From NCBI RefSeq assembly GCF_017591425.1, contig NW_024467104.1, positions 4,497,545 through 4,561,544 on the forward strand: a stretch of 64,000 nt of DNA, read 5' to 3'. Made by a program: the position numbers and the translations under genes. The stretch is from Ochotona curzoniae. Lineage: Eukaryota; Chordata; Mammalia; Lagomorpha; Ochotonidae. How positions within the stretch are numbered: position 1 is the first letter of the stretch; every line of letters starts with the position of its first letter. The notes under the pieces were generated by a model that saw only the letters and a list, made by a program, of their open reading frames with translations, was not told the origin of the DNA and ran no database searches. Shown here in pieces: positions 20,644-38,859 of the stretch.

Positions 20644-20950
20644 AGCTGGTGTGCTACCTCGACTGGCTAATCCTCCACTTCCAAGCACAGATATCCCACA
20701 GAGGTGCTATTTTGTGTTCCAGTTGCTGTACTTCCCATCCAGCTCTGTGCCTGTGGCCTGGGAAAGCGGCAGAAGACAGCCCAATCCCTGGGACCCTGCA
20801 ACCATGTGGGAGACCCGGAGGAAGCTCCTGGCTTTGTATCAGCTCTGCTCAGCTCTGGCTGTTGAGGCCACTTGGAGAATCAATCAGCACATTGAAGATC
20901 TTTCTGTCTCCCCTGCTCTGTAAATTTACCTTTCAAGTGGAAATAAGTAA
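20644..20950 (+). mobile_element. C-SINE, forward
   Basis: GTGGCCTGGGAAAGCGGCAG, GGGAGACCCGGAGGAAGCTC and GAGGCCACTTGGAGAATCAA occur in the order of a forward C-SINE with an A-rich end. Confidence 0.8.
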
Positions 20951-20959
20951 AACTTTTTC

Positions 20960-22200
20960 CCCATTTTTTCTTTACTTTCGGCACTCTTTACATAGTTGAT
21001 TATGACACAAAGGTTCAAGGGCTACAGGAAAGTGGGTAAGACTATTGTTTCCACATGTTTTCTCCTGTATCTGGGATAAAGGAGGAGCTAAAGGGAGAAG
21101 CCCCACCGAGTCTCCCACCGATTCCAGGTCTGTGATATGGAACATGCTCCGAGGGTGTTGCTCAAGTGGTATTGTTAGCTCAACAGTTCTGAATTGCTGC
21201 CAATCTATCTTGCCATTCCAACGCAATGAGGTTGCTGCAGAATCCACTGATTGACAGTCCACCTTAGAGTCTCCATTTCCCCAGTTTTTCACTGCCAACA
21301 CATGGCTGGGGTAGATGATTGATTTGTTCTGTCCTCTGCTATGGTGCCAGGTATCCTCTGCAGCTTCCAATAGACTGCCATATCCTCCATGTGCACCTGG
21401 TCATGCTCTCCAGTGCTCCGTCTGAGCTTCTTAGGAGGCTCGGCTCTGGCACATGCACTCCATGGAAGACCATGGAACCTGCACTTCTCTTCATGGTTAG
21501 GATTCTGAATTTGGCAGTTTGATTGGGGAGATGCCAAAGAAATTTTGTCTGAAATGTTCCCAGACCAGATTCTTGTGTGTACTTGCAAGTACAGGGCCCG
21601 GTACAGCCCATCGCCCCAATCAGCTGGTGGTTGCAATTGCTGCGTTGGTTCTGTTCCCAGCCCTGACTTCTACAAGAACCAATGGGTGTTGCAGTCCAGC
21701 CTGATTCTGCCCAGCACACACTCAGCCCTCACACAAACCAGTATATCTTCAGTATAGTTGGAACGACCCACAATAACCCCCCCCCCCACCAGACCCACCG
21801 CCTGCCCTGGTTCCCGTGCTTGCCAGGATGTACAGCAGACTAGTCCAGTCTGTCCCACATCCCATTCAGCTCTCATGCATGTCAGTGGGCTTTGAAGCCT
21901 ACTTCAACCTAAGCAGCTTCACTATGCAGCCCACACACATGCTGTCAGTGTTGGGTGCCTTTGTATAGCCACCTCTGCCCCTGTCCTGGCTCTCGTGTTC
22001 TCCCGTGGGAGTGGGAACCCAAAAGGGAGGCCCCCACTAGTTTTCTTCTAGGCCACTCCCACTCCCTGATTAAGCACTCTGCAGCTGGTTCTGGAATTTA
22101 ACTTGACATGCTTTGGGTCCAGTGCCAGCCTCTGCCAGCTGATGCTGCAGCAAAGCCCAACCAATCCTCACCCACTCGAATTTTTGCTTGCACCAGTCTG
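20960..22200. repeat. Head-plus-minisatellite repeat, copy C
   Basis: Head with GGTTCAAGGGCTACAGGAAA near 21011, the shared module at about 21485-21590 and a short repeat body. It abuts the preceding SINE. The corresponding place near 60670 in the last unit lacks both. Confidence 0.7.
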
Positions 22201-23219
22201 AAAAAAGAAAACATTACACAACTAAAACCAGCACCAGCATTGAAGGTATTCTACATACACAGGGAATGGGTCCAGTGAAAATCTGAAGTGTAGAGCACGG
22301 CAGGCACATGGGGAAGGACCATCAACCCTGGAGTGCCCACTTGGCTGGGATCTCAGCAGGGACTGAATTGTGAGTTCAAGGAATCCCTCCTGACACCCTC
22401 AACACAGCCACTGCCCTTTTCTCACACGGCTCAGGGGACTACCTGACCCTTCACCATCTTCCTGCCCTGGTAGTGACAGTCTGAATGAGTCCCCGGACAC
22501 TGGACCTATGAGAACTCAATCCTAGCTGGGAGGCATTGCTGGGGCAGCTGGTCTCACTCATCCTAGAAAACTGGGAGGAAGCACGCCCTGTTAGGGTGGA
22601 AAGGAGAGGGACAAGGAACTGAGAAGCACTGGAAATAGGCCCCCTGAGCTCAGCTATAGGACATAGAAAATGTGCAAGGACCTTGCTCATGGCAGCTGAC
22701 AGACTCTTGGGAAAACACAGGTCACCACAGGCCACCTGTCACAGCAGTCAACTTCACAAGAGATGCCTCTGTGGGGCCATCATCCCACAGGCACACAAGC
22801 CCTAAAGGGGCAGAGTCTTGGCCTTGTCTGTGAGGGCCCTGTCAGCAGGTGTCTATGTAATAGATACATGCACTGCCCAGGAAAGAGCAATATCAAAAAG
22901 CAGGATTAAGGAGGCTTTTGCCTAGAGGCAAAGCATCCAGCTATGGATACTGGAACAACCATGCAGCAGCTCCCTCGGAGGCCACCTGCACCCATGTCCC
23001 CTAAATTCTCAGTCCCTCTGTGGACCTGGTCCCTTTACATGCACGCATGTAGACGAAGCTCCAGATCCCTGGGAAGGTGAGGCATGTATATTACCAGTTG
23101 CACTATAGCATGGAACAGAGATATGTTTTCATTTTTCCAATTCTCAATGACACTATGGCTTAATATGCTTTCTCATTCTGAGAGGCAGACTGGCTTGGGG
23201 GTCAGAAATGCATCATGGG
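22201..23219. repeat. Unit spacer with block X
   Basis: 22230-22300 aligns with 60660-60730 (TACACAGGGAATGGG). Block X, about 22960-23220, recurs near 36240-36560 and 61380-61620. No gene is seen. Confidence 0.6.
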
Positions 23220-23510
23220 GGGCCCGGCACAGTGGCGCAGTGCACGCCCGGGATCCCATATGGGCGCCGGTTCTATCCCGGCAGCCCCTGCCTGTGGCCC
23301 AGGAAAGCAGTCGAGGACCGCCCAAAGCTTTGGGACCCAGCACCTATGCTTTAGACCTGGAAGAGGCTCCTGGCTTCGGATCGGCATAGCATCGACCGTC
23401 GTGCTCACTTGGGGAGTGAATCATCGGATGGAAGATCTTCCTCTCTGTCTTTCCTCTCTGTATATCCGCCTTTCCAATAAAAATAAAATAAATCTTTAAA
23501 TAAAAAAAAA
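23220..23510 (+). mobile_element. Young C-SINE with perfect target duplication
   Basis: Complete forward C-SINE, from the GGCCCGGCACAGTGGCGCAG head to an A-rich tail, flanked by a perfect 15-bp repeat GAAATGCATCATGGG at 23205-23219 and 23511-23525. Little decay suggests recent insertion. Confidence 0.92.
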
Positions 23511-23722
23511 GAAATGCATCATGGGACTTCCATAACCTCATGGATTGGAGTACCAGTTGAAATCGGGGAGTTGCAGTATGATTTAGCTTTATCTTTGTAC
23601 ACCTGGGAAAGCAATAGTTAATGGCCCAAGGGCTTGGTCAGCTGTCACCCATGTGGGTTACCTGCATAGCACTTGGTGCATATTTTGGCCTCCTAAACCA
23701 CAACAGGATAAGATTCTTCTCT

Positions 23723-23724
<2 letters not shown>

Positions 23725-23773
<49 letters not shown>
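23725..23773 (+). repeat. (GT)24 microsatellite
   Basis: An uninterrupted GT run of 49 bp. Confidence 0.98.
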
Positions 23774-23777
<4 letters not shown>

Positions 23778-24082
23778 GTGAGCCTCAGAAACAAATAATA
23801 CAAATGACAATATTTCTACTTACACATACTGGAAAGGTTAAAGTGGCTGACACATACAACTGGAGCTCCCATATGGAGCAGGTGGCATAAGTTAACAAAT
23901 AGATCACTTTGGAAAGCTGTACAGCATTTCTGCACAATCTACACAAACGCCTCCTCCACAATTCGGCGATGCCCTCTTTGCAAAACATGTACTAGAATGT
24001 TCATAGACCACTGCTCACATGAACCCCACATGGAACCTCCCCAACTAAACCACAGATGAATCTCATGAACCTCAGTCTCAGC

Positions 24083-24208
24083 CAAGAAAGAAAGAAAGAA
24101 AGAAATGAATTAAGGAAGGAAGGAAGAAAGAAAAAAAGAAAAAAAGAAAAAAGAAAGAAGGAAAGAGAAAGAAGGAAAAAGAAAGAAAAAGAGAGAGAGA
24201 AAGAAGAA
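24083..24208 (+). repeat. Long homopurine GAAA/GGAA tract
   Basis: About 125 bp of nearly pure A/G, with AAAG, GGAA and GAGA units. Confidence 0.95.
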
Positions 24209-24612
24209 TCAGTGAGACACACAAGCATGTGTTACACAGTGCTATTTATAAAGTGGACAATAACAGACAGAGGGACCCACGTTGTGTGCAGTGACAACAC
24301 TTACACTCTTGGGCCAGAAGGCCGTTGTCAACTGGCAGAGTGTGAGGGAGCTTTGGGACTCTTGTGCTGCTGTGCATTTACCTAGATCATGATGTTGGTG
24401 CCATGGTGTGAACAGGCTTGTCTCTTTGAACAACAACAGGAGTTTACCACCATAATCCAGATCAGATATCTTTTCCTTACAATGTTACCTGCCTCAAGTA
24501 GATGAGCACAGCAATGACAACCTAATACTCACGGAAGTACTCAGCTTATGCAAATCCAGTGATAATCCAACATGTAGCCTTTTCTGTGCACACTGTGTTT
24601 AAGGAATGTTTA

Positions 24613-24965
24613 GGGGCTGGTGTTGTGGTGTGGCACTGTAAGCCACACTCTGTCATACTGGTATCACTTATTGGATGACAGGTTCAAGTCCCTGGTTCTT
24701 TAGCTCTGATGTAGGCCTTCTAAACTGAATGGGAAATCAGTGTAAGATGAAATAAGACCTTGACCCAGGCCATTCACCTGGGAGACTGAATGATGTTCTC
24801 ACCTTATGGCTTCAACTGCGACCAGTTAACACCTTTGTGACCATTTGTGGAGTGAACCAGCTGCTTGATTCCCTCTCTCATGCAACCACACATACTCTCT
24901 GTCACACACTTTCTCTCCCCTTCTCCCTCTCCCTTCCCTCTCTATGACCCTTGATAAAAAAAAAA
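24613..24965 (+). mobile_element. C-SINE, old forward copy
   Basis: GGGGCTGGTGTTGTGGTGTG head, GTGGAGTGAACCAGCTGCTT near the 3' part, a CT-rich stretch and an A-run at 24956-24965. Confidence 0.75.
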
Positions 24966-27389
24966 CAAGCATTAAAACTAAATTTCAATAATGATGTAGA
25001 GTTAGAAGTAGTCACCTGGAAAATACATGGGCATCTATTTCTTTCTTTTGCAGACAAGTGGAAAAATCAACAGTTGAGCAGAGTATAAGCATGTGATGAG
25101 ACAACATGGTCTCTTCTGTATGGTGCCTTATATATAAGTAAACACATACACTCATTCACATTAAAGGAGGTCAGTCCTGGATAATGGGGCTAGGAGTCAT
25201 TTTTAAAAGATTTAAACATATTTTGAGTTATGCCAGAGAGAGAGAGAGAGACAGAGAGAGAGAGAATGATAATGAGAAGCCGTCAGCAGCCGCCCAAATG
25301 CCCGTGACACCAGTAAATGGACCTGGATAAAACAAGGAGCTCAGAGATTAATTTGAGCTGGAACAGCCCAAGTACTCAATGTATCTATCACTTCCTGCCA
25401 TCTGGGGCGCACATTTGAAAGAAGCCAGAATTGGGAAGAAACATGGACAGGGACACAGGCTCTGTAATATGGAATGTGGGCATTCCAAGAAGCATCTTAA
25501 CCATTCTTTTAAGCATCTGTTTGCAAATTTGTTCTTCCTTGTGCTCTATGCATAATAATCATGCACGGGAGAAGGTAAACACATTTGTGGTATATGTGCA
25601 TTATGAAACACCTAAGCACAGTCTTCAAACCTTTGACACTGAAGAACTCTCCATTCAACTGCACTTTGATGAAGTCACGCAAGCCCCTATGTTACAAAGC
25701 GTGCTTGAAACCAAACACATCAGTTTATGGAGGTAAAGTCAACATTTCTCCCGCACCTCTGGAAGTGAAGCCAGTTGTGGGGATGAGCAGTGCAGCACAG
25801 CCCTCCTGTGTGGTTGGAAGAGCATGCCTCAGGCTGAGACACTGATGCAAAGATCGAGTGGTACATCTGTTTCAGGATAATCAACAAGATCCATAGCACC
25901 TGTTATACCTAAGCGCTTCATCTCTGCCTATCAGTAGTGGTTTTGTTTTTTTCAGTTTCTTTCCATTGCCTAATATGATATGTTCACTTATCAGGACTGA
26001 ACACTGTGGACCTTGGCAGGTGGAGGTCTGCATTAGAGATCTTACGCTCTGTACCCCTCCAGGTCAGGCATTGCCAAACTGGGTGCTGGGCAGGACTAAT
26101 GGCTTAGTAAACATTCTTGTCCAGTCTTTCCATGGTTCAGCCTGGCACAGCGAGATTACATGGACTCTGTGCTGCAAGTCATGGTCATTCCTGATTGCTG
26201 ATCACAGAGGCCTGGATTAGGATTCCTATCTCTCTCCCAGGAGCTCTGACACATAATGAAGCCCAGGCGGAGTGCTGCTTGAAGAGCACCCCCCACTTCC
26301 CTGGGTGGCCATTATGGAATGCTCACTGACATGCTGACCTATGACAGGAGCCAGGCGGGACAAGAGCATTCCAGGGCCACAGCTCTTCTGAGAGTAAGGG
26401 ACCAGTCCCACCAGCATCAGTGCCTAGTAATAAGAACTTGTGTTGAACACCAGATCTTAGCACCCCAACACACACTGTGTCAATGTTGAGACAATAAAAA
26501 TAATGATCTTAAGAGGAAACCAAGAAGCACAGATCCGAAAGTATTCAGAAAAGTAGAAACACTCAATGAAATTCCAGTATTGTATCATGAACGTTTACAC
26601 AAGAACCAACCAGTTGCATCAACCTATACGTACTCCAGTTTGATTGTTTTAACCACAAGAATACCCAGAATCACAAGTTTCTCATTTCCTACTCCTGCTC
26701 TTTCCTCTTCTTAGGCCAGCCCCTGTTGAGTCAGAGGCATCTCAACCTTGTTGTCATGATGCCCACACTGAGCTTCATGAGCTCTTGGATTTGGGTTTCC
26801 CACAGCTCTTCCCATAGAGCTCGTGGCTGATGCCAGATGTGCAAGGATGTATTGTGTACTCTCAATAACCAATTCTGTGGGTCCAACACCTGCAGAGGGA
26901 CCTTCATCCATGTGGATTCAGTTCAATCCTCTCTGTTGGAAGAGAATCGTGATGGAATTAGCAGCTCCCTAACCTCAATCATACCCTAGTTCGGATCCAG
27001 GTACAAGTTTGACAGGAACAAATCTGGGTTTTCACAGCCCTTTGCTCAGGATCAGTGAATTTTCTGATTGCCCAATGGGAGACTTGGAAGCATACTTTAC
27101 AATTTTGAGGACAGAAATAGGCATCGGGATGATGGAACTCAGAGGGAGAGCTGGGAGATCTTGGAGACACAGGCTCCAGCCCATGGGGTTGAGCTGTGAT
27201 GTCCCAGCATGCTTGTGGCTTCCGTTTTGTCTTCAGAAGACCTCTTTGAAAAGCTTCTGTATTCAGGACATGATTTGCTGACAAATTGGTTGGGAGTCCG
27301 AGCAGGCACATGTGCATTTCTGTTGTCCCACAGATGTTCCACAGGACTGCTCAGCTGAGCAGAGTCTGAGGACAACGTATGGAACCAAT
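24966..27389. repeat. Unit spacer with block Z2
   Basis: Block Z at about 25835-26130 (TTGCCAAACTGGGTGCTGGG) matches the other Z blocks. A short GA run lies at about 25236-25266. No gene is seen. Confidence 0.55.
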
Positions 27390-27407
27390 CATAGCAATGA
27401 TTTCTTT

Positions 27408-27724
27408 TTTTTTTTTTTTTTTTTTAAAGATTTATTTTTATTATTTTTTCATTGGAAAGGCAGATATACAGAGAGGAGAGACAGAGAGGAAGATCTTCCA
27501 TCCGATGATTCACTCCCCAAGTGAGCGCAACGGGTCGATACTATGCCGATCCGAAGCCACGGGTGCAGGTTCCCAAAGCTTTGGGCCGTCCTCGACTGCT
27601 TTCCCAGGCCACAGGCAGGGAGCTGGAAGGGAAGCGGGGCTGCCGGGATTAGAACCGGCGCCCATATGGGATCCCGGGCGTGCTAGGCGAGGACCTTTAA
27701 CCACTTGCGCCACCGCGCCGGGCC
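27408..27724 (-). mobile_element. Young C-SINE, reverse, with target duplication
   Basis: Complete reverse C-SINE between perfect 18-bp repeats CATAGCAATGATTTCTTT at 27390-27407 and 27725-27742. The tRNA-like head is at the right end. Confidence 0.92.
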
Positions 27725-27742
27725 CATAGCAATGATTTCTTT

Positions 27743-28224
27743 ATGATTCAGTGAAGCATGAGAGATTAGGGATGCCATGGTCCACTTTAGAAGAGAGAAT
27801 CTTGGTTTGCATGATTTGTGTGAGAGAATGCTGAGCTAGCAACCAAGGTGAGAAACCAAACACTTTTCCACACACATACATCCCACAATAGCAGCAAGCA
27901 TGAAGGTATTCATACAGAAAAATGAGATGTGCTAGGATACACAAAACACTGCCGGCATTCTCCATGTTGGCTCACACAGCAGCACTGACCGCCATCACAT
28001 CAGGCAGCTCTAAGCATTCCAACCATTTGGGCCATTAGGACAAACGGGTACGATGAGCTCCTGCAACACTGCTGCAATGTTGTGCTAAGTGAACTGCTGA
28101 ATAATTTATTCAAAATAGTAATCGTGGAAGCTATAACATGGGCTAATCTCATTTCTGAAGTAATTGTCATGACTCTATAGCTGGGAATTCTTGCCAGGTG
28201 CACTCCAACCCATGGGATGCAGTG
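27743..28224. other. Distal upstream region of copy 2
   Basis: No coding or repeat feature that I can support; it leads into the conserved promoter. Confidence 0.4.
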
Positions 28225-28410
28225 TTTAGTGGAAAGCTACTACTCAAATAAGCAAGTACAAAGAATGTGACACCTAGCAGCAAATCTTATCAAAGATTAT
28301 TCTGTTTGCTGGTAAGTGTGATAGCAGGTGGCATTTGCATGCCTGATAAGGGCTATTACAGTCAACAAGTGGCCCCTATATAAGCAGTGGCTCTTGCCTG
28401 CTGCTGCATA
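28225..28410 (+). promoter_or_regulatory. PGA copy 2 proximal promoter
   Basis: Canonical TATATAAG at 28377-28384, about 76 bp before the ATG. GATA motifs are CTTATCA (28286-28292), a GATAG spanning 28320-28324, and TGATAAGG (28344-28351). Transcription probably starts near 28407-28412 (inferred from the TATA spacing). Confidence 0.8.
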
Positions 28411-28459
28411 CCTTCCACCTGACCTGCTTTCTGCACGGACTCGGGAGCCAGGAAGAACC

Positions 28460-35112
<6,653 letters not shown>

Positions 35113-35257
35113 GTCTACAACTGAACCCTCTCCCAGAGATATCTGACCTCCTTTCTGCATCCCCTTAGAAGGATTGGATTCTCCTGATTGTTCTTCCAGA
35201 AAGACAATCACCTTGCAATGAAAGTACATTCTTGACCTAGTTCCCAAACATTCCCAT

Positions 35258-35270
35258 AATAAAGAATAAA
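35258..35270 (+). terminator. PGA copy 2 poly(A) signals
   Basis: Two overlapping-range signals, AATAAA at 35258-35263 and 35265-35270, followed by a GT/T-rich element. The first is absent in copy 1, where the bases read AATAGA. Confidence 0.85.
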
Positions 35271-35344
35271 AATGCTGATGAAAATGTGTATGGCTGTTTT
35301 TTTCCCCCACTGGTGTGTCACCTCCCATTGCTGGGGTGACAGAA

Positions 35345-36235
35345 TGAGACTGACATGAATAAATAAATGTACACATATTTGGATACCACCATAATTAAAT
35401 TTCCTATCGGGCCAGAAGTGATTATAGGGGAACCCTTATGTACAGCAAGAACACAAAAGGGCTGAATGAGAAGAGTTTGTCAGGTGCCTTCAAATTCTGG
35501 GATAATATTATGAAAAAATGCAGTATTTCATTGCAAAGTCTAGAAATACCCTAAAGTTGACTCAATCATACATTCCAAAATCTATATGGGAAGGGAAAGG
35601 GCAATGATCAGGAAAATTATTATCTTTTTTCCTATTAGTGAGAATTAAATAATTCAGATTATACTTCAGTAAAATTTTCCCTTTAATTAACAGGCACAAA
35701 TCTTCAGCATTGTTTACCATGAAAGTGAACCTAGTGAGTTCTGTGATGGCATCTCAGTTTTGCAATTGGAGGCAGGAGAGCAGAAGACTCCAGGAATTGA
35801 GTTAGGCATAATGAGAGACCTAGGCTTCAGTCCAACACACTCTACAGGAAACCAACCTTCACACTCTTCTATTTTTCCCACCTTCAATCTGAGAGCCGTA
35901 GAATCCATGGCCTGACCCTGTTTTGGGCTTATGAGTGAGATAACACAAGCAACATGCTCGGACAGCTGGGGCATGAACTACCATTGTCTGGGAACTCTGA
36001 GGCCTTGACAGGTACCAGCTTGTAGAGGAGTGTAGAAGTATGAAAATGAAGTAAATCTACAAGTACATATGCTTTCTTTTATAACCTATCAACCTTCCCA
36101 ATCTAGTAGACTTGAGCTCAGTGAGTCCTGCAGCCCCAAGAACACCAGCTGAACCCTTACCCATATAGTTCCAGAGCTGCACACAGGTGCATCATACTAT
36201 TCACAGGTCAAAGTAGCATAATGGACAAATATTCC
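35345..36235. other. Spacer after copy 2
   Basis: Begins where homology with the copy 1 downstream region ends. AT-rich; no gene is seen. Confidence 0.45.
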
Positions 36236-36239
36236 AAGA

Positions 36240-37245
36240 GGAAACTCCAGGCAGCATGCAGCACGTCCCCCAGAAGGAGCACATTTGTGTGCTCCAGATT
36301 TCTCAGTTTGTCTGTGGACATGGTTCATCTTCAGAAACACACACACACGGAGGGGAAGAGAGAGAGAGAGAGAGAGCTCAGATTATCTGCTGCCTGTGGA
36401 GGTGTGGCATTGCAATACCAGTTCCACTGCAGGAAGGATGAAGAATCTGTTCTCACTTTTCCAAGTCTAAATTACACTGCTGCCTAACATGCTTTTTGTC
36501 TCTGAGAGTCAGTCTGGTTTAAGTGTAAAAAATACATGATGGAATTTCATTAACTTCTTGAAATGAGATGCTTGTTTGAGTTCTGAGTGTTCTGCTACTG
36601 ATCAGTCTTCACGTTTATGCACCTTGTAAAGCAGCAGATGATGCCAGAGTGCTTGAACTCTTTTACCCATGTGGCAAATCTGTATAGGACTCAGCCCCAA
36701 TTTTGGCTTAGCCACAGAACAAGAGTGAATTGGATCCCCATCTCTGTCTCTTTCTGCCTCTAAAACAAATAATTAAAAACTATATATTTTTCCTACATAT
36801 ACAGGAATAGCTAAAATTAAAAACACTGACACATTAAGTGTTCACAAGGTCTTGGAGCAACTGGAAATCCCATAGAGGGTGGCTCTCATAATTAAACATT
36901 ACTATTGTTATGGAAATGTCAGTAGTGCTTTCAGATGAAGCTACAAAAATCTGCATCAACTAGGGCTCAGCAATTCCAAGCTTGGGCATATTCCAGATAA
37001 ATTCACACACATATAAATTCTAAGTGATGTATACTTGAGTGGTCATGGATGATGGTTCATATGAACCTTACTTTGAAGCTCCCTAACTATCTACACATTG
37101 AGGAGGAACAATCAAAACATGTATTACAACATACAACAAGAAAAACCACCAACTTACAGCCACACATATCATAGATGGATCTCACAAATAACGTTTTGAA
37201 CAAAGAAGTGAGATATGAGAGGAAACTATATCTCATGGATTTTTT
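36240..37245. repeat. Blocks X3 and Y3 of the tandem unit
   Basis: Contains the CTGAGAGTCAGTCTGG motif (36502-36517), matching 23178-23193 and 61565-61580, then a decayed C-SINE-like part (about 36560-36772) and block Y near 36850-37200. A (GA)n run lies at 36355-36377. Confidence 0.5.
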
Positions 37246-37247
37246 TA

Positions 37248-37490
37248 GTTTCATCTCTTCAAAACACTTTCTTCTGATTAAATTCTTCAATGACTTATAA
37301 ATAATGCAGTAGCATCACTTTCTGCAAGAAGGTTTTTGATTTTCTTTTTTATTTTTTCAGTGATACATCAGGCATTCAGTAGCATGTTATTTAACTTCAT
37401 GAAATTTTTATTTCTTTTGTTCTTTCTGTTGTTGATTTTCTTTTATTGCTTTTCATTTAAGGGGATGTACAGTAACTGTGTAATGGAGTC
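37248..37490 (+). repeat. Inverted repeat, left arm
   Basis: The reverse complement recurs at about 38480-38727. The outer 45 bp, starting GTTTCATCTCTTCAAAACAC, are nearly identical. The short frames in it are not genes. Confidence 0.8.
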
Positions 37491-38094
37491 ATACCATATC
37501 ATTTGCTTCTCCCATTTCCAGTATCCTTCAAGTTCACACTCTGAGATGTGGCCAGCAACGCTCCTAGCACTTGCATTCCTTCTACCAGTACAGGAGTCTC
37601 AAACTGTATTCTGGGTCACTGTCTTCAGCCTGGCCAAATCACAGCAATGTGGGCATTTTGGTAGAGAACCAAGGAAAAAAAGATTCCTTTCTCTTTGGCT
37701 CTCTCTGTGCTTTCAAATAGCTAAAATCACATTAAAGTGTTTTTAAAATTGACTCATAAAACCACCATTCAGTAGTAATCACCATTCATGTTGCAAATAG
37801 ACTATTTATCCACATTACATATATATGGTACATAGTACTGTCTTGACACCTGCTTATTTTTTGTCATTTGCAATTTGGTTTCGAACAATTAAGTGTTCAT
37901 ATAATTTCCAACCGATTTCTTTTAAGTTAACATCATCATCAAAGCTTTTATTTATTCTTTTTTTCGGAAGGTTCTTTCAGGAAATGTTTTTGTTGTGATG
38001 ATTTCAAAAACTGTAAAAGTCTTAGGAAATACTCCAATAGAACCAGATATTTCACATTCCAAGCCCAGATTATAGAATTGGGGGGGGGACTCTT
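37491..38094. other. Spacer of the inverted repeat, left part
   Basis: AT-rich, with no supported gene; it separates the two inverted arms. Confidence 0.4.
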
Positions 38095-38480
38095 TGAGTT
38101 TTTATTAGACAATTTCTTTTCTTATTGTCATTATTTTATGATACCATTCCATAGGCCTTGGGATGTGCCTTTCCTCCTACCCAAGTTCCCTACTCCCCCC
38201 ACTGAGTTCCCCTATAGTTCTTCATAATCAGTCACTTTCCATAATTGTGTGCATAGACAATGGCAAAGAGTCCAGCATCCTATTGTCAAGATATAGTAAA
38301 CAGTTTCATTGGGAGTCCAGCTTTGTTTGGAAGTAGAGTTACATACTGCATTGTATCCTCACATCTGAGTATGATAGTCTCCATTACACAGTTACTATAA
38401 AACCATAATACAAAATCAACAACAGAAAGAAAAATAGAAATTTACAATGCCATGGTGTTAAATAACATGCTGCTAGATAT
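38095..38480 (-). mobile_element. L1 3'-UTR-like fragment
   Basis: Same layout as the 3' UTR of the L1 at 40029: T-rich start, a C-rich segment (TACTCCCCCCACTGAG), then TCTTCATAATCAGTCACTTT and CATCCTATTGTCAAGATA. Read on the - strand it is the L1 3' end. Confidence 0.55.
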
Positions 38481-38727
38481 GATGGTCTCCATTACATAGT
38501 TACTATGCATCCCCTTAAATGAAAAGCCACAAAACAAAATCAACAACAGACAGAAAAATAGAAATTAACAACACCATGAAGTTAAATAATGTTACTGAAT
38601 GACTAATGTGTCATTGAAGAAATGAAAAGAAAATAAAAAAACCTTCTTGCAGAAAGTGATGCTACTGCATTATCTATGAGTCATTGAAGAATTTAATCAG
38701 AAGGAAGTGTTTTGAAGAGATGAAACA
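38480..38727 (-). repeat. Inverted repeat, right arm
   Basis: Reverse complement of 37248-37490, ending GAAGAGATGAAAC. Confidence 0.8.
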
Positions 38728-38859
38728 AAAAAAAAAGCATTAAGCACATGAGATATACTTTCCACTGAGCTTTGTTGGTGAGATGGATCTCCTGTTGGCA
38801 ACAAATAGATGGATTTTTCAAAGTTGTAGTGGCTTGGTAGGGAAATAGTAGGGAAACCC

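Noticed and set aside
23725..23773. Regular array considered as CRISPR-like or satellite
   Set aside because: Plain dinucleotide microsatellite in a mammalian genome.
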